A DNA stretch of 7,511 bases from Balneolia bacterium (GCA_003567135.1 PXAI01000238.1:1-7511), one strand, 5' to 3'. Shown: positions 1-5,518, numbered from the stretch's first letter. A program made the numbers and translations. The notes: generated from the letters alone by a model not told the origin.

Positions 1-959
1 ACCATCCTCCGGAACATCTCTTCAGCTTCCGGATATTTCAGCCGGAGCAGACGCATCGTCTGAAAAACCTGCTCGTAGCTGTAGCTTTCCATATCGTTAA
101 AATCGTAGTGCTGCAATCCGCACAGCGACTGTATATGATGCTTATCATTTCCCTCGCGGTCAAATCTTTTGGTCATGAAGTGCGCCCTTCCGTTCTCCTC
201 CAGAAGTTCTGATTCAGTCATGTCAATCCCGCACTCTTTCGCCATCAGGTAATACGCATATTCCACCCTGCCCCAACCCGAGCTCTCCCCGAACTGCTCG
301 CCGCTTACGCCGTCCAGTTTAAGCAGCCAGTGGTCAAACCCGGCGGAAACCTTTCCCTGTCCCGACTTCACCTCTCCGGTTTTTTGATTGTACGCGATTA
401 CAGCTTTCGGGCGCGCCCCTCCGGCAGATGTTCCGATTTTGAGAATTTGCGTCATCGCCTCTTCTTCGTCGTCGCTCAGGTTAGCCAAAAATGCATCGCG
501 CTGATGAAGAATTTTCCGCGCCACTTCCACCAGGCTGTCAGGCTCTACCGTAAAGCTTTTGTTACCGCCTTTCACGCGGGCCGGCTCGAACTCAAGCGCT
601 CCCATTCCCCTTTTGCCGATAAAGCACAGCTTCTCAACCGGATTCATGCTGTTTTCCGGCCGCCCGTGTTTGGCCAGCCACGAGTTGATCAGGGCATTAC
701 CGTATTTATCGGGTAGCGCATCGGAAAGCAATCCCGGCAATCCTTTGAACGTATCTTCAGATTCTCCTCTTTTTTTTCTCAGCTCCGGAAAACTGTAAAT
801 ACGCACACCCTTCGACAGCGGCATTTTAACCGGCGAAAGATCCCACCCTTTCCGGATAAAACTCTGCGCATATTCGAAATCGCCCATTTGCCGCGACTCA
901 TCCCAGCGAATGGCGCCTGCCAGTGTTCCCCAGATTTTTACTTCGGCTACGTCTACCAT
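1..959 (-). CDS. hipA: HipA-family serine/threonine kinase toxin, 3' end cut off by window edge
   Basis: HipA toxins are protein kinases that phosphorylate a translation component (GltX in E. coli) and cause growth arrest. They are held in check by HipB. The visible 319 residues have the family order: an N-terminal HipA subdomain starting MVDVAEVKIWG; TFKGLPGLLSDALPDKYGN at 70-88; MNPVEKLCFIGKRGMGALEFEP at 105-126; the P-loop-like GTSAGGARPKA at 176-186, whose Ser178 is the equivalent of the autophosphorylated Ser150 of E. coli HipA; and FMTKRFDRE at 261-269. The reading frame has no stop before base 1. HipA proteins are usually 400-440 residues, so roughly 100 are missing, including the expected catalytic N-x-D-D-H-type loop. 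The ATG at 957-959 lies inside the last codons of hipB (7-base overlap), so the two are probably translationally coupled. Residues 64-69 (RGESED) look like a small insertion. The family call is firm; activity cannot be judged without the C-terminus. Confidence 0.93.
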   Translation of the reverse strand, partial: MVDVAEVKIWGTLAGAIRWDESRQMGDFEYAQSFIRKGWDLSPVKMPLSKGVRIYSFPELRKKRGESEDTFKGLPGLLSDALPDKYGNALINSWLAKHGRPENSMNPVEKLCFIGKRGMGALEFEPARVKGGNKSFTVEPDSLVEVARKILHQRDAFLANLSDDEEEAMTQILKIGTSAGGARPKAVIAYNQKTGEVKSGQGKVSAGFDHWLLKLDGVSGEQFGESSGWGRVEYAYYLMAKECGIDMTESELLEENGRAHFMTKRFDREGNDKHHIQSLCGLQHYDFNDMESYSYEQVFQTMRLLRLKYPEAEEMFRRM

Positions 960-1312
960 CCTAAATCGTAGGTATCGGCTACTTTGTTTACAGGATCATC
1001 AGAGTTTCTGACCCGCTGCCTTTGCCGCTTTTTCAGCTTCGCATATTCTATGGGGCTTATCTGCTCGGCAAATTCAAACTGATCGAGCACGTACAGGCTG
1101 TCGGAAGCGCGCAGTATCTGTATCAGGCTCATGAGGTTTACCGGCTCACCGTTCTCAATCTGGCTGATCGTCCAGCGGTTCAGACCGGATTCCTTTGCAA
1201 GCTGTGCCTGGGTTTTATTTTGATTTACGCGGGTATGCCTGATAAATTCCCCAATCTGCCTGACGATTGCAGAATCGGACATTTCGACTATATTGCTGGC
1301 TTTTACCATCAT
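953..1312 (-). CDS. hipB: HipB-like XRE-family antitoxin / transcriptional repressor
   Basis: This is a small DNA-binding protein that would neutralise the downstream HipA and repress its own operon. Residues about 18-70 form an XRE helix-turn-helix: IGEFIRHTR, then KTQAQLAKESGLNRWTISQIENG, with SGLNRWTISQIE as the turn and recognition helix. A basic stretch KLKKRQRQRVRN (93-104) leads into a short C-terminal tail. The length is usual for HipB (about 90-120 residues). Three starts are possible: two adjacent ATGs (1312, 1309) and Met11 (1282). Related proteins as I remember them begin near MSDxAI..QIGEFI, which favours Met11, giving 109 residues. No strong Shine-Dalgarno site decides it. The gene is first in the hipBA operon and its TAG overlaps the hipA start. 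A perfect inverted repeat sits over the first possible start, suggesting autoregulation. Confidence 0.92.
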   Translation of the reverse strand: MMVKASNIVEMSDSAIVRQIGEFIRHTRVNQNKTQAQLAKESGLNRWTISQIENGEPVNLMSLIQILRASDSLYVLDQFEFAEQISPIEYAKLKKRQRQRVRNSDDPVNKVADTYDLGW

Positions 1313-1325
1313 TATGCACCATAAT
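1311..1325. promoter_or_regulatory. Candidate HipB operator: perfect inverted repeat at hipB start
   Basis: ATTATG-CAC-CATAAT is a perfect 6-base inverted repeat with a 3-base spacer, touching the first hipB ATG. HipB-type repressors bind palindromes in their own promoter region, so an operator is plausible. The half-sites are A+T-rich and do not resemble the E. coli TATCC...GGATA operator. A second weaker TTAT-CT-ATAA symmetry follows at 1325-1334. Confidence 0.4.
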
Positions 1326-1398
1326 TATCTATAAAGTTAGTTTTCACCTGCAATATACTGTTTTTTCGCAGGGATTAAAATAGCTTATTTTTACCAAC

Positions 1399-1404
1399 AT
1401 TATA
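1399..1404 (-). promoter_or_regulatory. Possible -10 element upstream of hipBA
   Basis: Read on the minus strand this is a perfect TATAAT, about 87 bases upstream of the first hipB ATG. No good -35 hexamer lies at 16-18 bases. An alternative -10 is GATAAT close to the start (about 1324-1329) with TTGCAG upstream. A CCAAT...ATTGG inverted repeat (1407-1429) borders the TATAAT. The placement is weakly supported. Confidence 0.25.
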
Positions 1405-1477
1405 TCCAATATATTTATTTAACATTGGCTTTTCCCATCAAATAAAGGTAAACAAAACGTGCTTTTCTGTCCATTCG

Positions 1478-1502
1478 TTGAGTGACCTCAATCAGGTGTT
1501 AA
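1478..1502. repeat. Two overlapping short inverted repeats between DUF3891 gene and hipBA
   Basis: TTGAG-TGAC-CTCAA (1478-1491) is a perfect 5-base stem with a 4-base loop. ACCT-CAATC-AGGT (1485-1497) shares its right arm, so the two hairpins would be mutually exclusive. No T-run follows on either strand, so this is not a convincing intrinsic terminator. It could be an operator or chance symmetry. The rest of the 211-base gap 1313-1523 shows only A+T-rich promoter-like sequence. Confidence 0.25.
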
Positions 1503-1523
1503 ATGGCAAAATCTCCAAATCGC

Positions 1524-2303
1524 CTATGCTTTTAAAAACGACATCACCCTTATCTCAGGCTCAATTGTGCCCAGTTCTTTCTGCCCGATTTCATCCTTGT
1601 TTAAAATTCTTACTTCGGTCTTAAGGTGTACTTCTTTCACATAGAAAGGCCACGGGGAAAGGTAAAATCCGTCAACACCTTTATCTGAAACCGGTTCGAG
1701 ATGATAGTTTTTTCCATCGGGGGATGGCGGCGAACCAAAAGGACTTTCGTTTTCTGCGCCCATGCAGAGGCGAAGCGACAGATAATCCCAGAGGAGAAGA
1801 TGCCGGTTTAATGTGGACAGACGCTCTTCTTCACAGTAGCGCTCCACTCGGGGATCATCCCGAAGTATGTTCAGCAAACCGGATTCCACGCGGTCGTTTT
1901 CTTCGAAAAACGATTCGTAAAGCTTTTTCTTCTCAGGCCCAAGGCTATCAAAGTTCTGCTTACCGGCGAGTCCGGCATTGTGACGTAAAATAAGCAGCGC
2001 GATAAGGGTTCCGAACTGTTTCCCGTATTCGGTGCCGTTTCGCCAGATATCCAGATGGCTGCCGGATGGCATCTCAAGAAAGTTGTACGGAAGTCCGGTT
2101 TCAGGATGTATGTCCAGGTTCATTTCCCAGTTGAGCCAGCCGATATCGTGCAGCGACGCGGCCATAATCAAATCTTCTTTAGGCTCCGGAACCGAAGAGT
2201 GTTCATTACCCCACAATCGCGCGATCTGCCCCGTTTGCCAGCCGTGGTGAACCTGACTGATCAGCCAGATTTCATCGCTGTCTTTGATCTCACGTACAAT
2301 CAT
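1524..2303 (-). CDS. DUF3891 family protein (HD-domain-like fold)
   Basis: The function of this family is unknown. The 259 residues match what I recall of DUF3891: an N-terminal MIVRE-type start, VHHGWQTGQIARLWGNE (18-34), the SLHDIGWLNWE core (50-60) with an adjacent His-Asp pair (H52, D53), and LRHNAGL (106-112). H20, H52, D53 and H108 are spaced like metal ligands of HD-superfamily proteins, so metal-dependent hydrolysis (for example of a phosphate ester) is conceivable but not shown. The C-terminal third contains KNYHLEPVSDKGVDGFYLSPWPF (about 198-220) and a terminal beta-rich block. There is no signal peptide or membrane segment, so it is probably cytoplasmic. It starts 59 bases after the upstream hydrolase gene on the same strand without an obvious promoter or terminator between, so co-transcription is possible. 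The ATG is supported by homology-like length; its Shine-Dalgarno site is weak. Confidence 0.82.
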   Translation of the reverse strand: MIVREIKDSDEIWLISQVHHGWQTGQIARLWGNEHSSVPEPKEDLIMAASLHDIGWLNWEMNLDIHPETGLPYNFLEMPSGSHLDIWRNGTEYGKQFGTLIALLILRHNAGLAGKQNFDSLGPEKKKLYESFFEENDRVESGLLNILRDDPRVERYCEEERLSTLNRHLLLWDYLSLRLCMGAENESPFGSPPSPDGKNYHLEPVSDKGVDGFYLSPWPFYVKEVHLKTEVRILNKDEIGQKELGTIEPEIRVMSFLKA

Positions 2304-2362
2304 AGCTGAAAATTATGGTGATAAATTACGTTTGTTACGGCAAAACTGGTCAGCTGCCGGAG

Positions 2363-3193
2363 TCATTGCACTTCTTTCAGGCCGTCCCTGATTTTATCCA
2401 GAAATTCGCCATATGCCAGATCCCATGCGTTACGTGAACGGAAAAAACCGTCGTTGTGGCCGCCTTCGAGCTCAAACCATGTGGCGCGGTCACCGGCTTC
2501 ATCCAGCAGGTTCCGGCCGTGACTGTATGGCACAACTTCATCCGCCGGACTGTGTCCGATCAGAACCGGGCCGTCAAACTGATTCATAAATTCAAGCGTA
2601 GGCATCTCCACCCTTGCGAGTAATCTGACAGGGAATATCGGATAAATTCCGGCAGCAATATCAGCAATACTGGTAAACGTGGATTCCAGCGCCAGCGCGG
2701 CCGGCTGATATTTCGCAGCCACATAAGCCGCAATAGCTCCGCCCATAGAGCGGCCGACCACAACTATTTCATCCGCCGAAAAACCTTTGTCAGCTACCCA
2801 TTTCCAAACGGCGTCGGCATCTTTATATAAACCCTCTTCAGAAGGACGCCCCTCACTGAGGCCGTATCCACGATAGTCTACTATAAAAACCGGATAGCCA
2901 AGCCTGTGAAACGCCTCAACGATCGAGACACGTCCTGAAATATTCCCGGCGTTCCCGTGAAAGAAAATTACGGCCGGCTTTTCAAACTCTGATTCCACCC
3001 ACCAGCCATGTATGCGGATACCATCCTCCGTATCCAGATAAATTTCTTCGTATTCTAAACCGGCAGCCGCAGGTGTATCCGTTAAGCCCGCTGAAGGCAG
3101 AAATATCAGCCTCTCCTGAAACATATAAAGAAAAAAGAGCACCAGCAGGTACACGCCGGCGCCGATTACAACAAAACCAAAAACTGTTTTCAT
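2363..3193 (-). CDS. Membrane-anchored alpha/beta hydrolase (BEM46/YfhR/ABHD13-like)
   Basis: This is a predicted serine hydrolase of unknown substrate. Residues 4-25 form one hydrophobic helix followed by QERLIFLPS, the usual N-terminal anchor of the BEM46/YfhR group, so the catalytic domain is tethered to the inner membrane. The alpha/beta-hydrolase marks are complete: oxyanion-region FFHGNAGN (77-84), VDYRGYGLSEG (105-115), nucleophile elbow GRSMGG (147-152) with Ser149, acid in SPADEVVP with Asp218, and His246 in GGHNDGF. The length of 276 is typical. The gene begins 3 bases after the stop of the upstream small membrane protein gene. A usable AAGGA lies about 10 bases before its ATG, inside the end of that gene, so the two form an operon. 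The family is clear; whether it acts on lipid, peptide or small esters cannot be read from the sequence. Confidence 0.9.
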   Translation of the reverse strand: MKTVFGFVVIGAGVYLLVLFFLYMFQERLIFLPSAGLTDTPAAAGLEYEEIYLDTEDGIRIHGWWVESEFEKPAVIFFHGNAGNISGRVSIVEAFHRLGYPVFIVDYRGYGLSEGRPSEEGLYKDADAVWKWVADKGFSADEIVVVGRSMGGAIAAYVAAKYQPAALALESTFTSIADIAAGIYPIFPVRLLARVEMPTLEFMNQFDGPVLIGHSPADEVVPYSHGRNLLDEAGDRATWFELEGGHNDGFFRSRNAWDLAYGEFLDKIRDGLKEVQ

Positions 3194-3196
3194 GGA

Positions 3197-3427
3197 TCAG
3201 GCGTCCTTGCCGGATTCACCAGAAGTCTTTTTAACGATATCTTTCTTGATTTTACTGGCCACCAATAGATTGACGACTCCGCCAATGATGCACAGAATAC
3301 CAGTAATCTGATACAAGATCCCCGTAAAATGCGTATCGCCATAGGCAGAAAAAAAGTTAAAAAGTCCAACCAGACATACCACAATTCCGGTTGACAAAAT
3401 CAAATAGTAGAGAATTTTTTTAGGCAC
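3197..3427 (-). CDS. Small two-helix membrane protein of unknown function, GTG start
   Basis: I do not recognise this 76-residue protein. It has two hydrophobic segments, about residues 5-27 (KILYYLILSTGIVVCLVGLF) and 36-57 (GILYQITGILCIIGG and onward), with a short loop containing GDTH. A positively charged tail KIKKDIVKKTSGESGK suggests both ends are cytoplasmic. The start codon is GTG at 3425-3427, preceded on the minus strand by AAGGAAG about 7 bases away, a better ribosome site than most in this window. No other Met is available. A strong promoter lies 36 bases upstream and the hydrolase gene follows after 3 bases, so it is probably the first gene of that operon and may work with the membrane-anchored hydrolase. 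The alternative frame at 3190-3384 is judged a shadow. Confidence 0.72.
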   Translation of the reverse strand: MPKKILYYLILSTGIVVCLVGLFNFFSAYGDTHFTGILYQITGILCIIGGVVNLLVASKIKKDIVKKTSGESGKDA

Positions 3428-3462
3428 GGTTTCTTCCTTTTCTTAGCTGATGTTTACATGAT

Positions 3463-3491
3463 ATTATACCATCTGAACCAATAGTTTTCAA
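3463..3491 (-). promoter_or_regulatory. Sigma70-type promoter for the small membrane protein-hydrolase operon
   Basis: On the minus strand TTGAAA (3486-3491) is followed after exactly 17 bases by TATAAT (3463-3468). That is 5 of 6 and 6 of 6 matches to the general bacterial consensus with optimal spacing. It lies in the 83-base gap between the acylphosphatase stop and the GTG start of the small membrane protein, giving a leader of roughly 30 bases. It is the most convincing promoter in the window. Confidence 0.65.
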
Positions 3492-3510
3492 CTAAACGGC
3501 GTATTAAATT

Positions 3511-3804
3511 TCAGAAATATCGAATTCTGAATCCGGTATCCGGTACTTCCTGTTCGGGGTGCGTCAGATCAGTATTTTCAACGATAGCCGACTCTGGCCC
3601 GCGGCGACAGAATGCAACCATCTTTTCAACGGCATCTTCATCGCCGGAAATAAGCGCCTCAACCCGGCCGTCATTCAGATTTCTGACCCATCCGTTAACG
3701 CCTGTTTCGCGGGCTTTCTGCAAAACGAAATACCGGAATCCCACTCCCTGAACGCGTCCGCTTATCAGGAGATGCACGCTTTTGGTTTTTATGTTATTGC
3801 TCAT
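3511..3804 (-). CDS. acyP: Acylphosphatase
   Basis: The enzyme hydrolyses carboxyl-phosphate bonds of acyl phosphates such as 1,3-bisphosphoglycerate or carbamoyl phosphate and is cytosolic. The 97 residues cover the whole domain. The signature GRVQGVGFRYF (16-26) carries the catalytic Arg24, and GWVRNLNDGRVEA (38-50) carries the catalytic Asn42, matching Arg23 and Asn41 of the vertebrate enzyme. The C-terminus ends in the usual FRIRYF strand. An upstream in-frame TTG (3837) would add 11 residues (MVKPEKGKIFK), but the ATG at 3802-3804 gives the normal family length and is preferred. An AAGG lies about 14 bases upstream, rather far. It is likely a single-gene unit with its own promoter in the divergent region, since another strong promoter follows it. 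Confidence 0.95.
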   Translation of the reverse strand: MSNNIKTKSVHLLISGRVQGVGFRYFVLQKARETGVNGWVRNLNDGRVEALISGDEDAVEKMVAFCRRGPESAIVENTDLTHPEQEVPDTGFRIRYF

Positions 3805-3850
3805 CTTAAATATTTTACCTTTTTCCGGTTTGACCAATTAACGGCACATG

Positions 3851-3880
3851 ATTATTCGTAAGACAATCTGTGATTGTCAG
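3851..3880 (-). promoter_or_regulatory. Candidate acylphosphatase promoter
   Basis: On the minus strand CTGACA (3875-3880, 5 of 6 matches to TTGACA) is followed after 18 bases by AATAAT (3851-3856, 5 of 6). The position about 46 bases before the acylphosphatase ATG is sensible. The inverted repeat at 3862-3878 lies across the -35 element and spacer, which would let a bound repressor block it. Confidence 0.4.
3862..3878. promoter_or_regulatory. Perfect 7+3+7 inverted repeat, candidate operator in divergent region
   Basis: GACAATC-TGT-GATTGTC is a perfect 7-base inverted repeat with a 3-base centre, between the minus-strand acylphosphatase gene and the plus-strand PIN gene. It overlaps the candidate acylphosphatase -35 and sits just upstream of the candidate PIN promoter. 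No T-run follows, so it is more like a protein-binding site than a terminator. The binding protein is unknown; the toxin-antitoxin complex next door is one option. Confidence 0.45.
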
Positions 3881-3898
3881 TTAATAATAGCAATACCG

Positions 3899-3931
3899 GT
3901 TGAAACACTGGTTATTTTATATATCTTTTTG
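3899..3931 (+). promoter_or_regulatory. Candidate Bacteroidota-type promoter for the PIN toxin-antitoxin module
   Basis: GTTG (3899-3902) followed after 19 bases by TATCTTTT (3922-3929) resembles the Bacteroides -33 TTTG / -7 TAnnTTTG arrangement. It ends about 20 bases before the PIN gene ATG. The match is imperfect at one position in each element, and the host's sigma preference is not known. Confidence 0.3.
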
Positions 3932-3950
3932 TTGAGAAAGCACAAACGAC

Positions 3951-4416
3951 ATGAAATTATCAAGAATTTATCTGGATACATCTGTAATAGGCGGTTGCCA
4001 TGACAGGGAATTTGCCCCATGGTCTAATGGATTGATGAAGGATTTTCGTTTGAGAAATTTTATTCCTGTAATCTCTGATCTTACTTTTGAAGAATTAAAC
4101 AAAGCTCCAAAACAAGTTAAAGAGACACTTAAAAAACTGGTACAATATGTACCCGGAAATTATCGAAATCAACGATGATGCGCTTAATTTAGCAGAATTG
4201 TATCTTGAAAGAAAAATTCTAACTGCAAAATATCGGGATGATGCCAGACACATCGCCATAGCATCAATTTCAAATGTTGATGTATTAGTTAGCTGGAATT
4301 TTAAGCATATTGTCCATTACGATAAGATTCGATTGTTTAACGCCGTTAATCTTGAAAAAGGACTAAAAACAATCGACATTTACTCACCCCGGGAGGTAAC
4401 CAATTATGAAGAATAA
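3951..4416 (+). pseudogene. PIN-domain (VapC-like) toxin gene broken by a frameshift
   Basis: PIN-domain toxins are Mg-dependent ribonucleases with clustered acidic residues. The first frame (3951-4178) gives YLDTSVIGG with Asp9 and SDLTFEEL with Glu47/48. The second frame (visible from ATG 4147, open back to 4099, ending at 4416) gives the C-terminal half: EINDDALNLAELYLE, YRDDARHIAIA with the third acid, and DVLVSWNFKHI, a typical block of this PIN subfamily. A +1 change joins them somewhere in 4099-4175. Removing one A from the run of six at 4131-4136 would give one 154-residue protein, close to the family size, with both halves intact. All key motifs are otherwise preserved, so the damage is recent, a sequencing error, or tolerated slippage. 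The region is visibly more A+T-rich than its neighbours, suggesting acquisition by transfer. As written, neither half is likely to work alone. Confidence 0.85.
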
Positions 4417-4570
4417 AATTGACGCCGTTAAATTGATTCGAAAGATCAGAGACGAAAACTATGAGAGAACCAAAAAGATGCCTCGTGTTGAAGAATTTGA
4501 AGCAGTAAAAAAAAGAAGTGCTGAGGCCAGAAAAAAATTCTTAGTTGATTCAAAGACAGTTGAAGCCTGA
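4406..4570 (+). CDS. Putative antitoxin partner of the PIN toxin
   Basis: This 54-residue, highly charged protein overlaps the end of the PIN gene by 11 bases, with a strong GGGAGG ribosome site at 4391-4396 about 9 bases before its ATG. It begins MKNKIDAVKLIRKIRDENYE and continues with RVEEFEAVKKRSAEARKKF. Short proteins starting with a similar D-A-V-x-x-x-R-x-I-R-D pattern commonly follow PIN-domain genes of this type, from memory, and act as antitoxins by wrapping the toxin. No DNA-binding fold is evident; it looks mainly helical and may fold only on binding. The order is reversed (toxin first) compared with classical vapBC. The frame is intact although the toxin frame is broken. It ends 24 bases before the stop of the convergent metallo-hydrolase gene. 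Confidence 0.68.
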   Translation: MKNKIDAVKLIRKIRDENYERTKKMPRVEEFEAVKKRSAEARKKFLVDSKTVEA

Positions 4571-4593
4571 CTGGAACAAAAAATTCCCCTTCC

Positions 4594-5229
4594 CTACGCC
4601 CTCACAAACTGATTATGCTCTTTTTCCTGACCAATCAGCGTTTCCCCGCCGTGACCTGAAAACACGCGTGTTTGCTCGGGAAGCGTGTAAAGTTTAGTCT
4701 TAATCACATTTTCGAGCGTTTGAAAATTGCCCTTGTATAAATCGGTGCGGCCGATGCTACCGTCAAAGAGCGTATCACCGGCAAACAGAACGTTTTCATC
4801 CGGAAAGTAGAACGAAACGTGATCCGGTGAATGGCCCGGCGTTTCAAGAACCGTGCACTTAAACGCTCCGAATTTGAACGGGTCTTTTTCTGCGAAGTCG
4901 TTCGGGATGAAATCAAACGGCTCGGCCCGGAGGCCGTAAAATGATGCCTGTGCGTAATAATTCTGCCAGAGGTAAAGATCGCGATGGCTCAGGAAAACCG
5001 GAACGTCATACCGGTCGATAATTCTCTGTACACCAATCACATGATCAATGTGAGCGTGAGTCAGCCAGATGGCCTTTAGCTCGCATTTATGTTCGCGCAG
5101 GGCATCCGTAAAAAGGTTTATTTCAGATGCTTTGCTGAATCCGGCATCAATCAGCACACACTCTCTGTCTTTGAAAATGGCGAACGTATTCTGTTGAAAG
5201 GGATTTACGGTAAAAGTTTCGATGATCAT
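4594..5229 (-). CDS. MBL-fold metallo-hydrolase, glyoxalase-II-like (YcbL type)
   Basis: This is a predicted zinc-dependent hydrolase of the metallo-beta-lactamase superfamily, of the short glyoxalase-II/YcbL group that hydrolyses thioesters such as S-lactoylglutathione or related compounds. All ligands are present in the 211 residues: THAHIDH (57-63, giving H58, H60, D62, H63), H133 in PGHSPDH, D152 in FAGDTLF, and H193 in FSGHGGETLIGQE. The N-terminus MIIETFTVNPFQQNTFAI is characteristic. The C-terminal helical substrate domain of full glyoxalase II is absent, as usual for YcbL. The ATG at 5227-5229 is chosen over an upstream in-frame TTG (5301), which would add 24 unconserved residues. The Shine-Dalgarno site is weak. 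It has no signal peptide, so it is cytosolic. It is convergent with the antitoxin gene, with only 23 bases between and no clear terminator. The exact substrate is unknown. Confidence 0.92.
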   Translation of the reverse strand: MIIETFTVNPFQQNTFAIFKDRECVLIDAGFSKASEINLFTDALREHKCELKAIWLTHAHIDHVIGVQRIIDRYDVPVFLSHRDLYLWQNYYAQASFYGLRAEPFDFIPNDFAEKDPFKFGAFKCTVLETPGHSPDHVSFYFPDENVLFAGDTLFDGSIGRTDLYKGNFQTLENVIKTKLYTLPEQTRVFSGHGGETLIGQEKEHNQFVRA

Positions 5230-5470
5230 GCTGAAAAGTTTATTAAATGAGATCCGGAATTTTGATCCTGAATATAAACTGATTTTACATAAAGTTCGCA
5301 AACGACACCCCGAAGCTGAGCATCAACCAACAAAATTATTACATCATCCTTTGTGGTATACACAATTTATTTATTATGTAAATATGTTAGGTTTTCTGTT
5401 AGTTATTTGATATTACGTTATTTTTTTATTACTGTTTATAAGTTGCACAAATATATATACCACATTGCTT

Positions 5471-5487
5471 TGATGAATAAATCATCA
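5471..5487. promoter_or_regulatory. Inverted repeat upstream of the GLUG gene promoter
   Basis: TGATGA-ATAAA-TCATCA is a perfect 6-base inverted repeat with a 5-base spacer. The direct repeat CTTTGAT flanks it on both sides (from 5468 and 5488). It ends 3 bases before the candidate -35 of the GLUG gene, a position suited to an activator site. Confidence 0.35.
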
Positions 5488-5489
5488 CT

Positions 5490-5518
5490 TTGATTTATAG
5501 CTGTCTACTTTAAATAAT
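5490..5518 (+). promoter_or_regulatory. Candidate promoter of the GLUG-repeat protein gene
   Basis: TTGATT (5490-5495) and AATAAT (5513-5518) are separated by 17 bases, with 4 of 6 and 5 of 6 matches to consensus. The -10 lies 32 bases before the ATG. The region is A+T-rich, so chance matches are likely. Confidence 0.35.

Noticed and set aside
330..798. Plus-strand open frames over the hipA region
   Set aside because: They are antisense to a clear HipA coding frame and have no recognisable domain.
1022..1324. Plus-strand 100-codon frame over hipB
   Set aside because: Antisense shadow of the XRE-family HipB gene.
1724..2309. Several frames on both strands within the DUF3891 gene
   Set aside because: The DUF3891 frame is longer and carries family motifs; the others are low-complexity shadows.
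3190..3384. 64-codon minus-strand frame overlapping the small membrane protein
   Set aside because: Different frame with irregular composition and no ribosome site. The 3197-3427 frame has a ribosome site, a promoter and clean transmembrane segments.
3805..3837. Longer acylphosphatase starting at TTG
   Set aside because: It adds 11 residues outside the domain, while the internal ATG gives normal family length.
4571..4593. GGAA-CAAAAAA-TTCC as a terminator between the convergent genes
   Set aside because: A four-base stem with no T-run is too weak to call a terminator.
5230..5301. Longer metallo-hydrolase starting at TTG
   Set aside because: The extra 24 residues precede the characteristic MIIETFTVNP start and look unconserved.
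5222..5410. 62-codon plus-strand frame at the divergent region
   Set aside because: It overlaps the metallo-hydrolase start and lies in A+T-rich promoter DNA, with no ribosome site or domain.
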